DNA of 34,856 bases from Clostridia bacterium (GTDB lineage: Bacteria > Bacillota > Clostridia > Oscillospirales > Acutalibacteraceae). This document shows, in pieces, positions 16,337 through 25,368 of the stretch (position 1 is the stretch's first letter; each line of letters opens with the position of its first letter). A program made the translations under genes and the position numbers. The notes under the pieces are model-generated. The model was not told where the DNA came from and did no database searches. It was given only the letters and a program-made list of their open reading frames with translations. Where the stretch lies: contig JAFODQ010000019.1 in the NCBI GenBank assembly GCA_017380615.1, positions 1 through 34,856 of the forward strand. The letters are read 5' to 3'.

Positions 16337-17770
16337 TTATTTTGTCTTGTGATACATAATCTTCGACTCGCCGCCGAATTTTGTAATTTCGTTCATCGGA
16401 ACACCAAGCTCACGGGCAAGAATCTCAACAACCTTGCTTCCACAGAAGCCTCCCTGACATCTGCCCATACCTGCTCTTGTTCTTCTCTTTACTCCATCAA
16501 CATCTCTTGCACCTGCAGGAGCATGAATAGCATCTATAATTTCACCCTCTGTGATTGTTTCACAGCGGCAAACAATTCTTCCGTATGCCTTATTTTCCTC
16601 AATGAGCTTTGCTCTTTCCTCTGTGGACATATGTCTGAAGCGCACCGGCTCAGGTCTCACAGGATTGTAATCTGACTTTTTTTCAAGACCACCTGTAAGC
16701 TCAAGCATAATGCACTCCACCATTTCTGCAATGGCAGGAGCAGAAGAAAGACCCGGAGACTCAATACCGGCGGCATTGATGAAATTTTTATTCACAGCGG
16801 ATGGTCCGATAATAAAATCATCGCTCGTGGGATGTGCTCTGTTACCGCTGAAGGATGTGATTGCATTCCTTAAAGAAACAGCAGGAACACTCTTGATTGC
16901 ATTGGTGTAAATCTTGTCAAGACCCACAGTTGTTGTGGCAACATCATCACCATTATCGATATCCTCGGCAGACGGGCCGACAATAAGGTTGCCATCAACA
17001 GTGGGAGAAACAAGAACACCCTTACCCATCTTTGTGGGGCACTGGAATATCGTGTGAGAAACAAGTGAGCCCTGTGACTTATCAAGAAGATAGTAATCAC
17101 CATGACGCACCACAATTTCTATTGAATCATCACCAATGAGTGATGCAATTTTACCCGAATGAACACCTGCGGCGTTGATGACATACTTTGCTGTTATCTC
17201 GCCTTGTGTTGTAGAGAGAACAAACTCACCATCCTTGTGTTCAATTTTCTCAACAGCACAGTTTCTTATGAACTCTGCACCGTTTGTTACTGCGTTTTCC
17301 ACACCTGCAATTGTGAGCTCGTAAGGGCACACGATTGATGATGTGGGAGCAACAAGTGCACCGACAGCTGTTTCACCAATATTAGGCTCCATGGCACGAA
17401 GCTCATCTCTGCCCACGACCTTAAGCTCAGGCACTCCGTTTGCTTCGCCTCTCCTGAGAAGCTCATCAAGATGTGGCATTTCCTCCTCAGAAAAAGCAAC
17501 CACAAGTGCACCGTTATTCTGAAGAGGAACATTAAGCTCCTTACAGAACCTTTTCATAAGCTCAACTCCGCGTACATTGAGCTTTGCCTTAAGTGAGCCG
17601 GGCTTTGCGTCAAAGCCGGCGTGAACAATTGCGCTGTTAGCCTTTGTGGCGCCCATTGCACAGTCGTTGTGTCTCTCAAGAAGAGCAATTTTGATGTCAT
17701 ACTTTGAAAGCTCTCTTGTTATCAATGAACCAACAACACCGGCACCGATAACGGCAACATCGAATTTCAT
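16337..17770 (-). CDS. GlpA-like FAD dehydrogenase with BFD-type [2Fe-2S] tail
   Basis: The 477 residues have an N-terminal FAD motif VIGAGVVGSLITREL (8-22) and a DAO-type body. The C-terminal BFD-like domain has C401, C403, C438 and C443 (CRC ... CQGGFC), likely holding a [2Fe-2S] cluster. Such proteins are usually annotated as anaerobic glycerol-3-phosphate dehydrogenases, but relatives oxidise other 2-hydroxy acids or amino acids, so the substrate is not certain. It is the first gene of the operon, 13 bases before the FAD/NAD partner. AAGGAG lies eight bases before the ATG, and a strong promoter lies about 60 bases upstream. Confidence 0.82.
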   Translation of the reverse strand: MKFDVAVIGAGVVGSLITRELSKYDIKIALLERHNDCAMGATKANSAIVHAGFDAKPGSLKAKLNVRGVELMKRFCKELNVPLQNNGALVVAFSEEEMPHLDELLRRGEANGVPELKVVGRDELRAMEPNIGETAVGALVAPTSSIVCPYELTIAGVENAVTNGAEFIRNCAVEKIEHKDGEFVLSTTQGEITAKYVINAAGVHSGKIASLIGDDSIEIVVRHGDYYLLDKSQGSLVSHTIFQCPTKMGKGVLVSPTVDGNLIVGPSAEDIDNGDDVATTTVGLDKIYTNAIKSVPAVSLRNAITSFSGNRAHPTSDDFIIGPSAVNKNFINAAGIESPGLSSAPAIAEMVECIMLELTGGLEKKSDYNPVRPEPVRFRHMSTEERAKLIEENKAYGRIVCRCETITEGEIIDAIHAPAGARDVDGVKRRTRAGMGRCQGGFCGSKVVEILARELGVPMNEITKFGGESKIMYHKTK

Positions 17771-17828
17771 TTTAACATCTCCTTAATCCAAAAGCTGCGA
17801 TGAAATCATCATAGAAAATAACTCATGT

Positions 17829-17858
17829 ATTATACCATATCATACAATAAAAAATCAA
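17829..17858 (-). promoter_or_regulatory. Sigma-A promoter for the glpA-like to leuS operon
   Basis: On the minus strand TTGATT (17853-17858) and TATAAT (17829-17834) are 18 bases apart, and a TG at the extended -10 position strengthens it. The leader of about 50 bases includes a small GATG/CATC stem. Confidence 0.72.
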
Positions 17859-17892
17859 GTATATATAATTATATTTCATTACATATTATATC

Positions 17893-17921
17893 TTGTTTTT
17901 TTGGTGATTTTGGTGTATTAT
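17893..17921 (+). promoter_or_regulatory. Sigma-A promoter for the U32 operon
   Basis: TTGTTT (17893-17898) and TATTAT (17916-17921) are 17 bases apart, 32 bases before the TrhP-like ATG. It is back-to-back with the divergent glpA-like promoter in a 183-bp AT-rich spacer. Confidence 0.55.
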
Positions 17922-17953
17922 ATTTTGTTGTAATATTTTCGTGAGGTAAATAT

Positions 17954-19174
17954 ATGAAAAAACCTGAATTACTTGCCCCTGCAGGGGATATGAATTGTCT
18001 TAAAACAGCTGCTCGCTTCGGTGCAGACGCCGTGTATATCGGTGGTCCTCTTCTTCAGCTCAGAGCAGAAAAATCTGCTTTCACAGAGGAGAATATAGAT
18101 GTAGCAGCAAAATATCTCCACTCTCTTGACAAAAAGCTTTATGTTACAGTTAACAGCTTCACAAAAAACCATGAAATTGAGCCTCTCAAGGACTATGCAA
18201 GGTCACTTTACTCCTTGGGTGTGGACGCTGCAATTGTTGCCGATTTAGGTGCGCTTCGCACTATAAAGCAAGCAGAGCCACGCCTTGAGGTGCACATCAG
18301 CACTCAGGCAAACTGCTGCAACTACGCTTCTGCAATGGCTTACTACGAATTAGGAGCTTCAAGAATTGTTGTTGCCCGTGAAATGACCATTGATGAAATC
18401 GCTGAAATGCATGAGAAAATCCCCGAGGAGCTTGAAATTGAAGCCTTCGTGCATGGCGCAATGTGCATGGCATATTCGGGCAGATGTCTCATTTCATCAT
18501 ACATGAACGGAAGAAGCGGCAACAGAGGCGAATGCACACAGCCATGCCGCTGGGAATATTATCTCGTTGAAAGAAACAGACCAAACGAATATCTCAAGGT
18601 CGAGGAATATGATGACCACTCTGCACTTCTCTCCTCTCACGATATGAAGGCAATCGGCTTCCTTGATAAATTATCTGCAGCAGGAGTGGATTCATTCAAA
18701 ATTGAGGGCAGAATGAAAACAGAATATTACGTTGCCCATGTGGTGAATGCATACAGGCATGCCATCGACAAAACTGCTCCCATGGAGCTTCTTGAGGATG
18801 AGCTTAATGCAATCAGCCATCGCCCCTACAACAGTGGCTTCTATTTCGGAAACCTTGTTCACGACCACAAGAACGATGGTCTTTATCATTGGGATTGCAC
18901 CTTCGCAGGTGTCGCTCTTGAGGATTGTCGTGACGGAATGCTCAGAATCCAACAAAGGAACTTTTTCAAGCTTGGTGATACACTTGAGGTGCTTTCACCG
19001 GACTCCGTCGGAATGAAGTTCACCTGCAGTGAAATTATAAACGAAAACGGTGAAAGCTGTGAAACAGCCTGTCATCCTCAGGAAATACTCACTCTTAAAT
19101 GCGATGCAGATGTCAAACAAGGCGATATTTTAAGAGTAAGAACGCAGAAGGAAAAAATTATAACAAATATTTGA
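17954..19174 (+). CDS. U32-family tRNA hydroxylation protein, TrhP-like
   Basis: TrhP proteins (formerly 'peptidase U32') install 5-hydroxyuridine at tRNA position 34, using prephenate-derived chemistry in bacteria. The 406 residues begin with ELLAPAGDMNCLKTAARFGADAVYIG. Four cysteines, C171, C178, C194 and C198, occur in the segment with SGNRGECTQPCRW and fit the known [4Fe-4S] site. A small C-terminal beta-barrel (about 320-406) matches the U32 C-terminal domain. GAGGT precedes the ATG. Only seven bases separate it from the second U32 gene. Protease activity is not expected. Confidence 0.82.
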   Translation: MKKPELLAPAGDMNCLKTAARFGADAVYIGGPLLQLRAEKSAFTEENIDVAAKYLHSLDKKLYVTVNSFTKNHEIEPLKDYARSLYSLGVDAAIVADLGALRTIKQAEPRLEVHISTQANCCNYASAMAYYELGASRIVVAREMTIDEIAEMHEKIPEELEIEAFVHGAMCMAYSGRCLISSYMNGRSGNRGECTQPCRWEYYLVERNRPNEYLKVEEYDDHSALLSSHDMKAIGFLDKLSAAGVDSFKIEGRMKTEYYVAHVVNAYRHAIDKTAPMELLEDELNAISHRPYNSGFYFGNLVHDHKNDGLYHWDCTFAGVALEDCRDGMLRIQQRNFFKLGDTLEVLSPDSVGMKFTCSEIINENGESCETACHPQEILTLKCDADVKQGDILRVRTQKEKIITNI

Positions 19175-19181
19175 TTCATCT

Positions 19182-21227
19182 ATGAAAAAACACGAAATCC
19201 TTGCACCTGTCGGTGCCTATGAGCAATTACTTGCCGCAGTGAGATGCGGCGCAGATGCTGTTTATCTCGGCACAGGAAACTTCAACGCACGCCGAAATGC
19301 AGATAATTTCAACGAAGATTCCCTCAAGAATGCTGTTGATTACTGCCATCTGAGAAATGTAAAGGTTTATGTGACACTGAATACACTCGTTTTTGATAAA
19401 GAACTGCAAAACCTTTATGAAACAATTGAATACATTGCCCGAAGTGGTGCTGACGCTGTAATTGTTCAGGATTTTGCTGTTGCAAAGGCTGTGAGAAGCA
19501 TCTGTCCCACCCTGCCTCTTCACGCCTCCACACAGATGGCAGTTCACAACACAAGTGGTGCCTTACTCCTTCAGGAGCAGGGCTTCTCAAGGGTGGTTCT
19601 TGCAAGAGAGCTGTCTCTTCAGGAAATCAAAGCAATCCGCGAAGCTGTGAGTGTTGAGCTTGAGGTTTTTGTTCACGGGGCACACTGCATGGGTGCCTCG
19701 GGTAACTGCTACCTTTCTGCGATGCTCGGTGAAAGAAGCGGTAACAGGGGTCTTTGCGCGCAAGGCTGCAGACTCAATTGGGTTTCCCGCAACGGAAGAG
19801 AATATGCACTTTCTCTCAAAGATATGTCATATCTTGATTCCATAGACAAGCTGATAGAAATCGGAGTTGAATCCTTCAAAATAGAGGGAAGAATGAAGCG
19901 ACCTGAATATGTTGCAGCTGCTGTTTCAAGCCTGAAAAAGGCGGTTAACGGCGAAAGCTACGACAAGGAAACGCTTCGCAATGTTTTCTCACGAAACGGC
20001 TTCACAGATGGTTATCTCAAGGAAGAAAGAACTCTTGAAATGTTCGGACACAGAGGAAAAGACGATGTCACATCTGCATCGGGTGTACTCAAAAATCTTT
20101 CTGCTCTATATAAGGACGATATTCACCCGACAGCCATTCAAGCCACACTGACGCTTCGGAAAAACGAGTCCTCCTGCCTTGATTTAAACTGCAAAGGCAA
20201 ATTTGTAACAGTATATGGTGATGTGGGAGAAATCCCGAGAAATGCACCACTTTCTGCCGAGCTTGCATTGAGAAATATTGCAAAGCTGGGAGACACTCCA
20301 TTCCACATGGAGGCCTTCACCTTTGAAAACAAGGACAATCTCACTCTGAGTGCTTCTTCAATCAATGCAATGCGAAGAGAGGCCACTCGTCTGCTTGAAA
20401 AAAAACTCACCGAGATAAACAGAGAGACAACACATATTTCCTGTTTAAGAATCATGCCCTACCACCCGGAAGCTGCTCTCAGATACAGAGCACGGCTACA
20501 GAAAATTTCTCAATACTCCCACGCAATGAATGAGGCTGAATTCATAATTCTTCCTATCGAGGAGATAATTGAAAATAAAGACCTTGCAGGTCAGATCAAG
20601 CCCGAAATCATTGCAGAGCTCCCACAGCTGATTTACCCTCTTGGAGAAGAAAAAGCAAAGGCTATGCTCCGAGAGATCAGAGATATGGGTATAACACGAA
20701 TCAGCACAGGCAACATCGGTGGAATAAAGCTCGCTTCAGAGCAGGGCTTTGCAATTCACGGAGCACACGGCTTCAACATCACAAACACTGTTTCCCTTGA
20801 TTATTATGAATCTTTAAGTCTTGCAGATACTACGCTCTCCTTTGAATTGACAGAGGGGGCAATGCAGGGTCTTGGTGGCAGACTTAAAAGAGGTGCATAT
20901 ATTTATGGCCATCTTCCTCTCATGCTTCTTCGCGCCTGCCCTCAGAAAACAGAAAAGGGCTGTGACGGCTGCAACGGAACGACAACCCTAACGGACAGAA
21001 AGGGAATTGATTTTTCGTTTCTTTGTCACAAAAAGACCTATGGTACACTTCACAACAGCGTACCACTTTACATAGGTGACAAAAATCTTTCAATGCTGGA
21101 TTTTGCCACTCTTTATTTCACAACAGAAAGCAAGGCAGATTGTGCATCAATTTTTGAAAAAGCTATAAATCGTGAAAATATCCCGGGCAAAAAAACAAAC
21201 GGGCTCTATACACGAGCATTACTTTAA
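19182..21227 (+). CDS. U32-family protein, RlhA-like 23S rRNA hydroxylation
   Basis: RlhA hydroxylates C2501 of 23S rRNA in E. coli. The 681 residues match its architecture: a U32 core starting [27 protein letters not shown], an [4Fe-4S] set C169, C176, C192 and C196 ([15 protein letters not shown]), a DUF3656-like middle (about 330-440), and a second U32-like region (about 440-600). An additional C-terminal cluster in [14 protein letters not shown] plus a later cysteine may bind another metal. RlhA is about 650 residues, so length fits. It could instead be a second tRNA hydroxylase, since Firmicutes U32 paralogues are often confused. No ribosome site is obvious, but it is likely coupled to the upstream gene. 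Confidence 0.78.
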   Translation: MKKHEILAPVGAYEQLLAAVRCGADAVYLGTGNFNARRNADNFNEDSLKNAVDYCHLRNVKVYVTLNTLVFDKELQNLYETIEYIARSGADAVIVQDFAVAKAVRSICPTLPLHASTQMAVHNTSGALLLQEQGFSRVVLARELSLQEIKAIREAVSVELEVFVHGAHCMGASGNCYLSAMLGERSGNRGLCAQGCRLNWVSRNGREYALSLKDMSYLDSIDKLIEIGVESFKIEGRMKRPEYVAAAVSSLKKAVNGESYDKETLRNVFSRNGFTDGYLKEERTLEMFGHRGKDDVTSASGVLKNLSALYKDDIHPTAIQATLTLRKNESSCLDLNCKGKFVTVYGDVGEIPRNAPLSAELALRNIAKLGDTPFHMEAFTFENKDNLTLSASSINAMRREATRLLEKKLTEINRETTHISCLRIMPYHPEAALRYRARLQKISQYSHAMNEAEFIILPIEEIIENKDLAGQIKPEIIAELPQLIYPLGEEKAKAMLREIRDMGITRISTGNIGGIKLASEQGFAIHGAHGFNITNTVSLDYYESLSLADTTLSFELTEGAMQGLGGRLKRGAYIYGHLPLMLLRACPQKTEKGCDGCNGTTTLTDRKGIDFSFLCHKKTYGTLHNSVPLYIGDKNLSMLDFATLYFTTESKADCASIFEKAINRENIPGKKTNGLYTRALL

Positions 21228-21240
21228 AAGGAGATTACCC

Positions 21241-22788
21241 ATGGCTAAAAGAACTGCTCTTATAATCGGTGCAGGACCTGCAGGACTCACTGCAGCCTAC
21301 GAGCTTTTAAAAACAACAGATATCACTCCCATGATTCTGGAGGAAAGTGAATTTATCGGTGGTATATCGCGTACAGCCACACACAACGGTAACAGAATGG
21401 ATATCGGTGGTCACAGATTTTTTTCGAAGATAAACCGTGTGAATGAAATCTGGCAGGAGCTCATGCCCTTACAGGGTGCTCCATCCTATGATGATATAAA
21501 AACAGACACAGAAAAGGAGCTTGCCGTTAATGGACCCGACCCCGAAAAGGACGAAAGAGTTCTGCTCCTGAGAAACAGAGTCTCAAGGATTTTTTATTTA
21601 AGAAAATTCTTTGATTACCCCATTTCTCTAAAGCCTGAAACCTTCATAAACATGGGCTTCAAGCGTACAATGCAGGCCGGCTTCGGATATCTTCATTCCT
21701 GCTTTTTCAAGCTGGATGAAAGCTCCTTGAGAAACTTTTACATCAACCGTTTCGGAAAACCGTTATATGAAATGTTTTTTGAGGACTACACAGAGAAGCT
21801 GTGGGGTATAAATCCTTCGGAAATCTCTGCGGATTGGGGCGCACAGAGAGTAAAGGGTCTTTCTCTTACAAAGGCTGTGCTCAACATTATCACAAAGCCC
21901 TTCAAGAAGAATTCTGCTGTGGAGACATCTCTTATTGAGCAGTTCCATTATCCCAAAAAGGGACCTGGCCAGCTGTGGGAGACAATGGCAGATGAAATCG
22001 TTAAAATGGGTGGTATAATTCTCAAAAACAACCACGTTATCAAGATAAACACAAGCGAAAAAAGCATCACCTCAATTATTGCCAGGACACCTGACGGCGA
22101 TCAGGAATATTCAGCTGATTATTATATTTCCACAATGCCCGTTAAAGACCTGATTGAAGCAATGGGTAATGCTGTTCCCGAAAGCATAAGCAGTGTTGCA
22201 AAGGCTCTTCCCTACCGTGATTTCATTACCGTGGGTCTTCTTGTTGACAAGCTTCTTCTCGAAAATAAAACAAGCCACAAAACCCTTGGAAATATTGTTC
22301 CCGATTGCTGGATTTACATTCAGGAAAGGGATGTGAAAATCGGCAGACTTCAGATTTTCAACAACTGGTCTCCATATATGGTCAAAGACCCCGACAACAC
22401 CGTATGGATTGGTCTTGAATATTTCTGCACCGAGGGAGATTCAATGTGGGAGATGAGTGACCAACAGTTCATCGATTTTGCCATAGATGAGCTTGATAAA
22501 ATCAATGTTATCAGCAAAGCTGATGTCAAGGATTCCGTGAGAATCAAGGTTAAAAAAGCCTATCCTGCATATTTCGGTGCTTACAAGGATTTCCCTGTTG
22601 TGAGAGAATATCTTGACACAACCGAAAACCTCTTCTGCATCGGCAGAAACGGTATGCACAGATATAACAATATGGACCATTCAATGCTCACTGCCATTGA
22701 AGCTGTCAAATGCATCAGAGAGGGCTCGTTGAACAAAACAGATATATGGAACGTGAATACTGAGCAGGAGTACCACGAAGAAAAATAA
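21241..22788 (+). CDS. FAD oxidoreductase, UDP-galactopyranose mutase/HemY-like superfamily
   Basis: The 515 residues show an N-terminal FAD motif [17 protein letters not shown] (8-24), [10 protein letters not shown] and GGHRFFSK (56-63), and a C-terminal FAD motif [18 protein letters not shown]. That layout is shared by UDP-galactopyranose mutases and related flavin amine-oxidase-like proteins. These relatives often act on nucleotide sugars in cell-surface glycan synthesis, but neither substrate nor reaction can be assigned here. The ATG at 21241 with AAGGAG seven bases upstream is clear. An in-frame ATG inside the U32 gene is rejected. It is co-transcribed with the two U32 genes and followed by a strong terminator. 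Confidence 0.72.
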   Translation: MAKRTALIIGAGPAGLTAAYELLKTTDITPMILEESEFIGGISRTATHNGNRMDIGGHRFFSKINRVNEIWQELMPLQGAPSYDDIKTDTEKELAVNGPDPEKDERVLLLRNRVSRIFYLRKFFDYPISLKPETFINMGFKRTMQAGFGYLHSCFFKLDESSLRNFYINRFGKPLYEMFFEDYTEKLWGINPSEISADWGAQRVKGLSLTKAVLNIITKPFKKNSAVETSLIEQFHYPKKGPGQLWETMADEIVKMGGIILKNNHVIKINTSEKSITSIIARTPDGDQEYSADYYISTMPVKDLIEAMGNAVPESISSVAKALPYRDFITVGLLVDKLLLENKTSHKTLGNIVPDCWIYIQERDVKIGRLQIFNNWSPYMVKDPDNTVWIGLEYFCTEGDSMWEMSDQQFIDFAIDELDKINVISKADVKDSVRIKVKKAYPAYFGAYKDFPVVREYLDTTENLFCIGRNGMHRYNNMDHSMLTAIEAVKCIREGSLNKTDIWNVNTEQEYHEEK

Positions 22789-22792
22789 AGGG

Positions 22793-22823
22793 GATGGATG
22801 TGCAGGTCACATCCATCTTTTTT
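22793..22823 (+). terminator. Rho-independent terminator of the U32/FAD operon
   Basis: A perfect 10-bp stem, GATGGATGTG with CACATCCATC, has a five-base loop and six Ts. It lies four bases after the stop. Confidence 0.92.
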
Positions 22824-22909
22824 CATAAAAAACATTAACAAACTTTTTGTTAGTCGGTTGTAGAAAACCCTTCCGAGCTATTTTCACTGTTGCAATACGC
22901 CAGCATTTC

Positions 22910-22928
22910 ATTGTGCATTATACACAAA
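22910..22928. promoter_or_regulatory. Palindromic operator-like site, copy 1
   Basis: The half-sites ATTGTGCA and TACACAAA flank TTA. This is an 8-3-8 palindrome closely matching copy 2 at 22989-23007, with centres 79 bp apart. It lies upstream of the small gene's promoter. Confidence 0.55.
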
Positions 22929-22988
22929 AATAACCAACTATTTTTTAGCATTATGTTCAATGACTTGAAAAATATAAACACAAGGACA

Positions 22989-23007
22989 TTTGTGCAGATT
23001 GCACAAA
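22989..23007. promoter_or_regulatory. Palindromic operator-like site, copy 2
   Basis: The half-sites TTTGTGCA and TGCACAAA around GAT form a perfect 8-3-8 palindrome whose centre is 39 bp upstream of the -35 box of the next promoter. A possible third half-site, TGCAC, is at 23026-23030. The binding protein is unknown. Confidence 0.6.
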
Positions 23008-23036
23008 CTCAAGATGTTTCTTTTATGCACTTTCAC

Positions 23037-23065
23037 TTGACTTTTGAGGATCTATCATATATACT
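23037..23065 (+). promoter_or_regulatory. Strong sigma-A promoter for the 41-codon gene
   Basis: TTGACT (23037-23042) and TATACT (23060-23065) are separated by exactly 17 bases, a near-consensus promoter. It sits 35 bases before the small gene's ATG. The rest of the 312-base gap since the FAD gene (22789-23100) holds the terminator and the two palindromes. Confidence 0.75.
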
Positions 23066-23100
23066 ATATTCATAAATTAAAGGAAAGGAGTCCACAGATT

Positions 23101-23226
23101 ATGGTAGACTGCAAAGAACTCAGAAATCAGCTTCTCAAGGAAATCGAAGAAGAAAAGGGCTTTTCCTGGAGCAAGCTTGTAAAGATCATTAAACTCAACA
23201 GTCTTTACAACAACGAAGGAATATAA
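23101..23226 (+). CDS. Small 41-residue protein, function unknown
   Basis: I do not recognise this protein. The ATG follows AAAGGAG by ten bases and a near-consensus promoter by 35 bases. The product is hydrophilic and probably helical, with an acidic stretch KEIEEEKGFSWSKLVKIIKL and no signal peptide or membrane segment. The transcript would run about 300 bases to the terminator at 23341-23380, so more than a third of it is 3' untranslated and structured. It may be a small regulatory or binding protein, or a short frame within a mainly regulatory RNA. The strength of the signals favours real translation. Confidence 0.55.
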   Translation: MVDCKELRNQLLKEIEEEKGFSWSKLVKIIKLNSLYNNEGI

Positions 23227-23262
23227 GAAACAAAATATATCCTTCACCCTTTTGGTATAACT

Positions 23263-23314
23263 CTTAAAAGCTTATTAACTTACCCCTGACAAGCGCTGAG
23301 TTAACACTTTTAAG
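23263..23314 (+). ncRNA. Structured 3' region of the small-gene transcript
   Basis: CTTAAAAG (23263-23270) pairs with CTTTTAAG (23307-23314), and TTAACT (23275-23280) with AGTTAA (23299-23304). The two helices are separated by a small internal loop and capped by an 18-base loop containing AGCGCT. It lies between the small gene's stop and its terminator, so it could be a 3' UTR element or part of a small RNA. Confidence 0.4.
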
Positions 23315-23340
23315 ATTTACATAGATAGTTTCATAAAGCC

Positions 23341-23380
23341 AAAACGAAGACACCTCATTGCGAGGTGTCTTCGTTTTTTT
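23341..23380 (+). terminator. Strong Rho-independent terminator
   Basis: A perfect stem of up to 16 pairs (AAAACGAAGACACCTC with GAGGTGTCTTCGTTTT) has a five-base loop and ends in seven Ts. It closes the small-gene transcript. Confidence 0.95.
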
Positions 23381-23426
23381 GTAATTTTCACCATTTTATA
23401 ATATGTTTATTTGTCTTTTCTATGCA

Positions 23427-23455
23427 TTGAATTATTATAATTATTACATTATAAT
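23427..23455 (+). promoter_or_regulatory. Sigma-A promoter for the sugar transporter operon
   Basis: TTGAAT (23427-23432) and TATAAT (23450-23455) are 17 bases apart. The -10 box ends 31 bases before the transporter ATG. Confidence 0.7.
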
Positions 23456-23486
23456 TATTTTATCAATTCAGAGGAATGGTGATAAA

Positions 23487-24986
23487 ATGGCAAAACAAAA
23501 ACCATTGAAGCCGGGCTATGTTGTTCCCGGTAAAGAAAAAACATCCTATGCATTCGGCGCTATGGGACAGGGTATGATTTACGCCATGATGTCAAGCTAC
23601 ATCAGTGACTATTACACCAATGTCCTTAAGCTTCCCCTCATATTCGTGCTTCTGCTTATGCTTGGAGCCCGTGTCTGGGACGCAATCAATGATCCTCTTA
23701 TGGGCATGCTCTCAGACAAGCGCACAACAAAGCTTGGTAAGCTCAAGGGCTACATCGTGTATGCAACACCACTCATTGCAATTCTCACAATTGCAATGTA
23801 CACAAATCCCGGTCTTTCCAAAACAGGAACAATGATTTACGCTGCCATCACATATATTTGTTGGGGCATGGCTTACACCATGGCAGATGTTCCTTTCTGG
23901 AGCATTCCCAATGTTATGACCGGTCACGCAGAAGAAAGAGGTCAGGTCGTTTCCTTTGCAAAGACTCTCAACGGTATCGGCACAGCTGTGCCTGAGGTGC
24001 TTCTTATTCTTGCGCCAACCCTTATCCCCCTTCTCTTCCCCAATGCAGAGTACTACGAAGCAACATATATGTCCATGGCGGTTATCTGCGTTGTTATCGG
24101 TTCAACAATGTATCTGAGCTCCTACAAAGGCATCACAGAAAGATACATTCCAAAGCCAAAGGAGAGAGCGCCCGGTGAGCCATCCACCCTCAAGAGAGTC
24201 TTCACCTGCAAGCCACTTATGCTTGTTGTGGCAATGGGTGTGCTTTCAAGTGGTCGCTATATGATTCAGGCAGCTGCAATCCACGTTGCAAGATATGCCT
24301 TTTACATCGGACCTGAGCTTACACCTGATATGGACCCTGCCCTCAAGGAGCAGTACATAAATGCAAGTGTAACATCAGTTAAAACTGTTTTTCAGGTTTG
24401 CGCAATAGTTGGTATGTTCGGTGCAATGCTTCTCATGCCATATCTTATGAAGAAGTTTGACTACAAGAAGCTTCTCATCACAACCTGCCTTGCAGGCTTT
24501 GTGGCAAGTATTTTCACAACCATCATCGGTTGGACAACAGCAAACTTCTACATCTGCACACCTTTCATTCTCATCTCCTGTATTCCACTTGGTGTTATCA
24601 ACGTTATTTCAAACGCAATGATTTACGATTGCCTGGACTACATTGAGCTGAAAACAGGCTTCAGAGACAATGGTCTCGGCTCTGCCTGTCAGGGCTTCAT
24701 CAACAAAATCGGTAATGCTTTTGCAACCTGCGGCATCATTCTTATGTATATGTTCATTGACATCAACCCTGAGAATATGCTTGCAAACCACGCAGTTGTT
24801 GCTGCGACAGAGCTCACAAGAATCCAGAATTTCGGTATGTTCTCACTTGTTTCAATCGTACCGGGTCTTAGCATGCTCCTTTGCTCAATCCCAATGTTCT
24901 TCTACAAGATTTCGGGCAAAGAAAAGCAGAAAATCATGGATGAGCTTCAGGCAAAGCGTGAGGCTGAAGGCATTATTGTGAAATAA
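23487..24986 (+). CDS. GPH-family sugar:cation symporter (MFS)
   Basis: This 499-residue membrane protein belongs to the glycoside-pentoside-hexuronide:cation symporters (MelB/LacS/XynB-like). The N-terminus YAFGAMGQGMIYAMMSSYISDYYTNVL and the loop ARVWDAINDPLMGMLSDK are the family hallmark. About 12 hydrophobic segments are visible and there is no fused EIIA domain. GAGGA lies upstream of the chosen ATG; an in-frame ATG 28 codons earlier lies upstream of the promoter and is rejected. The substrate cannot be read from sequence. No sugar enzyme is in this operon, but an intracellular fucosidase is encoded 9 kb away. Confidence 0.9.
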   Translation: MAKQKPLKPGYVVPGKEKTSYAFGAMGQGMIYAMMSSYISDYYTNVLKLPLIFVLLLMLGARVWDAINDPLMGMLSDKRTTKLGKLKGYIVYATPLIAILTIAMYTNPGLSKTGTMIYAAITYICWGMAYTMADVPFWSIPNVMTGHAEERGQVVSFAKTLNGIGTAVPEVLLILAPTLIPLLFPNAEYYEATYMSMAVICVVIGSTMYLSSYKGITERYIPKPKERAPGEPSTLKRVFTCKPLMLVVAMGVLSSGRYMIQAAAIHVARYAFYIGPELTPDMDPALKEQYINASVTSVKTVFQVCAIVGMFGAMLLMPYLMKKFDYKKLLITTCLAGFVASIFTTIIGWTTANFYICTPFILISCIPLGVINVISNAMIYDCLDYIELKTGFRDNGLGSACQGFINKIGNAFATCGIILMYMFIDINPENMLANHAVVAATELTRIQNFGMFSLVSIVPGLSMLLCSIPMFFYKISGKEKQKIMDELQAKREAEGIIVK

Positions 24987-25004
24987 TCCACGGAGGTCGT
25001 TTTT

Positions 25005-25343
25005 ATGGATTGCATTTTTTGTAAAATAGCAAACGGAGAAATCCCCGCAACAAAGGTGTATGAGGATGAGACCGTTGTTGCTTTCAATGATTTAGAGCCT
25101 CAGGCTCCCACACACATTCTTGTTATTCCCAAACAGCACATAACATCTGCTGCAGATATTTCTGCAGAAAACAGTGCAGTTATTGCACACATCTTCGAGG
25201 TTATCGCACAGCTTTCAAAAGAGCTTGACATGAAGGATGGCTTCCGTGTTGTCAACAACTGTGGCGACAGCGCAGGGCAGACAGTAAAGCACATCCATTT
25301 CCACCTGATGTCGGGAAGAGCTTTTACCTGGCCTGCAGGCTGA
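25005..25343 (+). CDS. hinT: HIT-family nucleotide hydrolase (HinT-like)
   Basis: HinT-type proteins hydrolyse adenosine phosphoramidates and similar AMP conjugates. The 112 residues open with CIFCKIANGEIPATKVYED and carry the HIT motif HIHFHLM at 96-102 with the nucleophilic histidine His98. The two N-terminal cysteines C3 and C6 form the common CxxC. GGAGGT precedes the ATG. It lies between the transporter and comEC, a common Firmicutes neighbour relation of no clear functional link. Confidence 0.95.
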   Translation: MDCIFCKIANGEIPATKVYEDETVVAFNDLEPQAPTHILVIPKQHITSAADISAENSAVIAHIFEVIAQLSKELDMKDGFRVVNNCGDSAGQTVKHIHFHLMSGRAFTWPAG

Positions 25344-25368
25344 TTACCAATTAGGACGGTTATTTAAA

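Noticed and set aside
17954-21227. Collagenase-like protease role for the two U32 genes
   Set aside because: No protease catalytic motif is visible; the four conserved cysteines fit the Fe-S RNA-hydroxylation proteins.
21172-21240. Upstream ATG for the FAD oxidoreductase
   Set aside because: It lies inside the RlhA-like gene; the ATG at 21241 has AAGGAG and begins the FAD motif at the usual distance.
22890-23075. Plus-strand 61-codon frame before the small gene
   Set aside because: It overlaps the palindromes and promoter and has no ribosome site.
23041-23380. 6S RNA or tmRNA
   Set aside because: The long-helix-with-central-bubble plan of 6S RNA and the tRNA-like ends of tmRNA were not seen.
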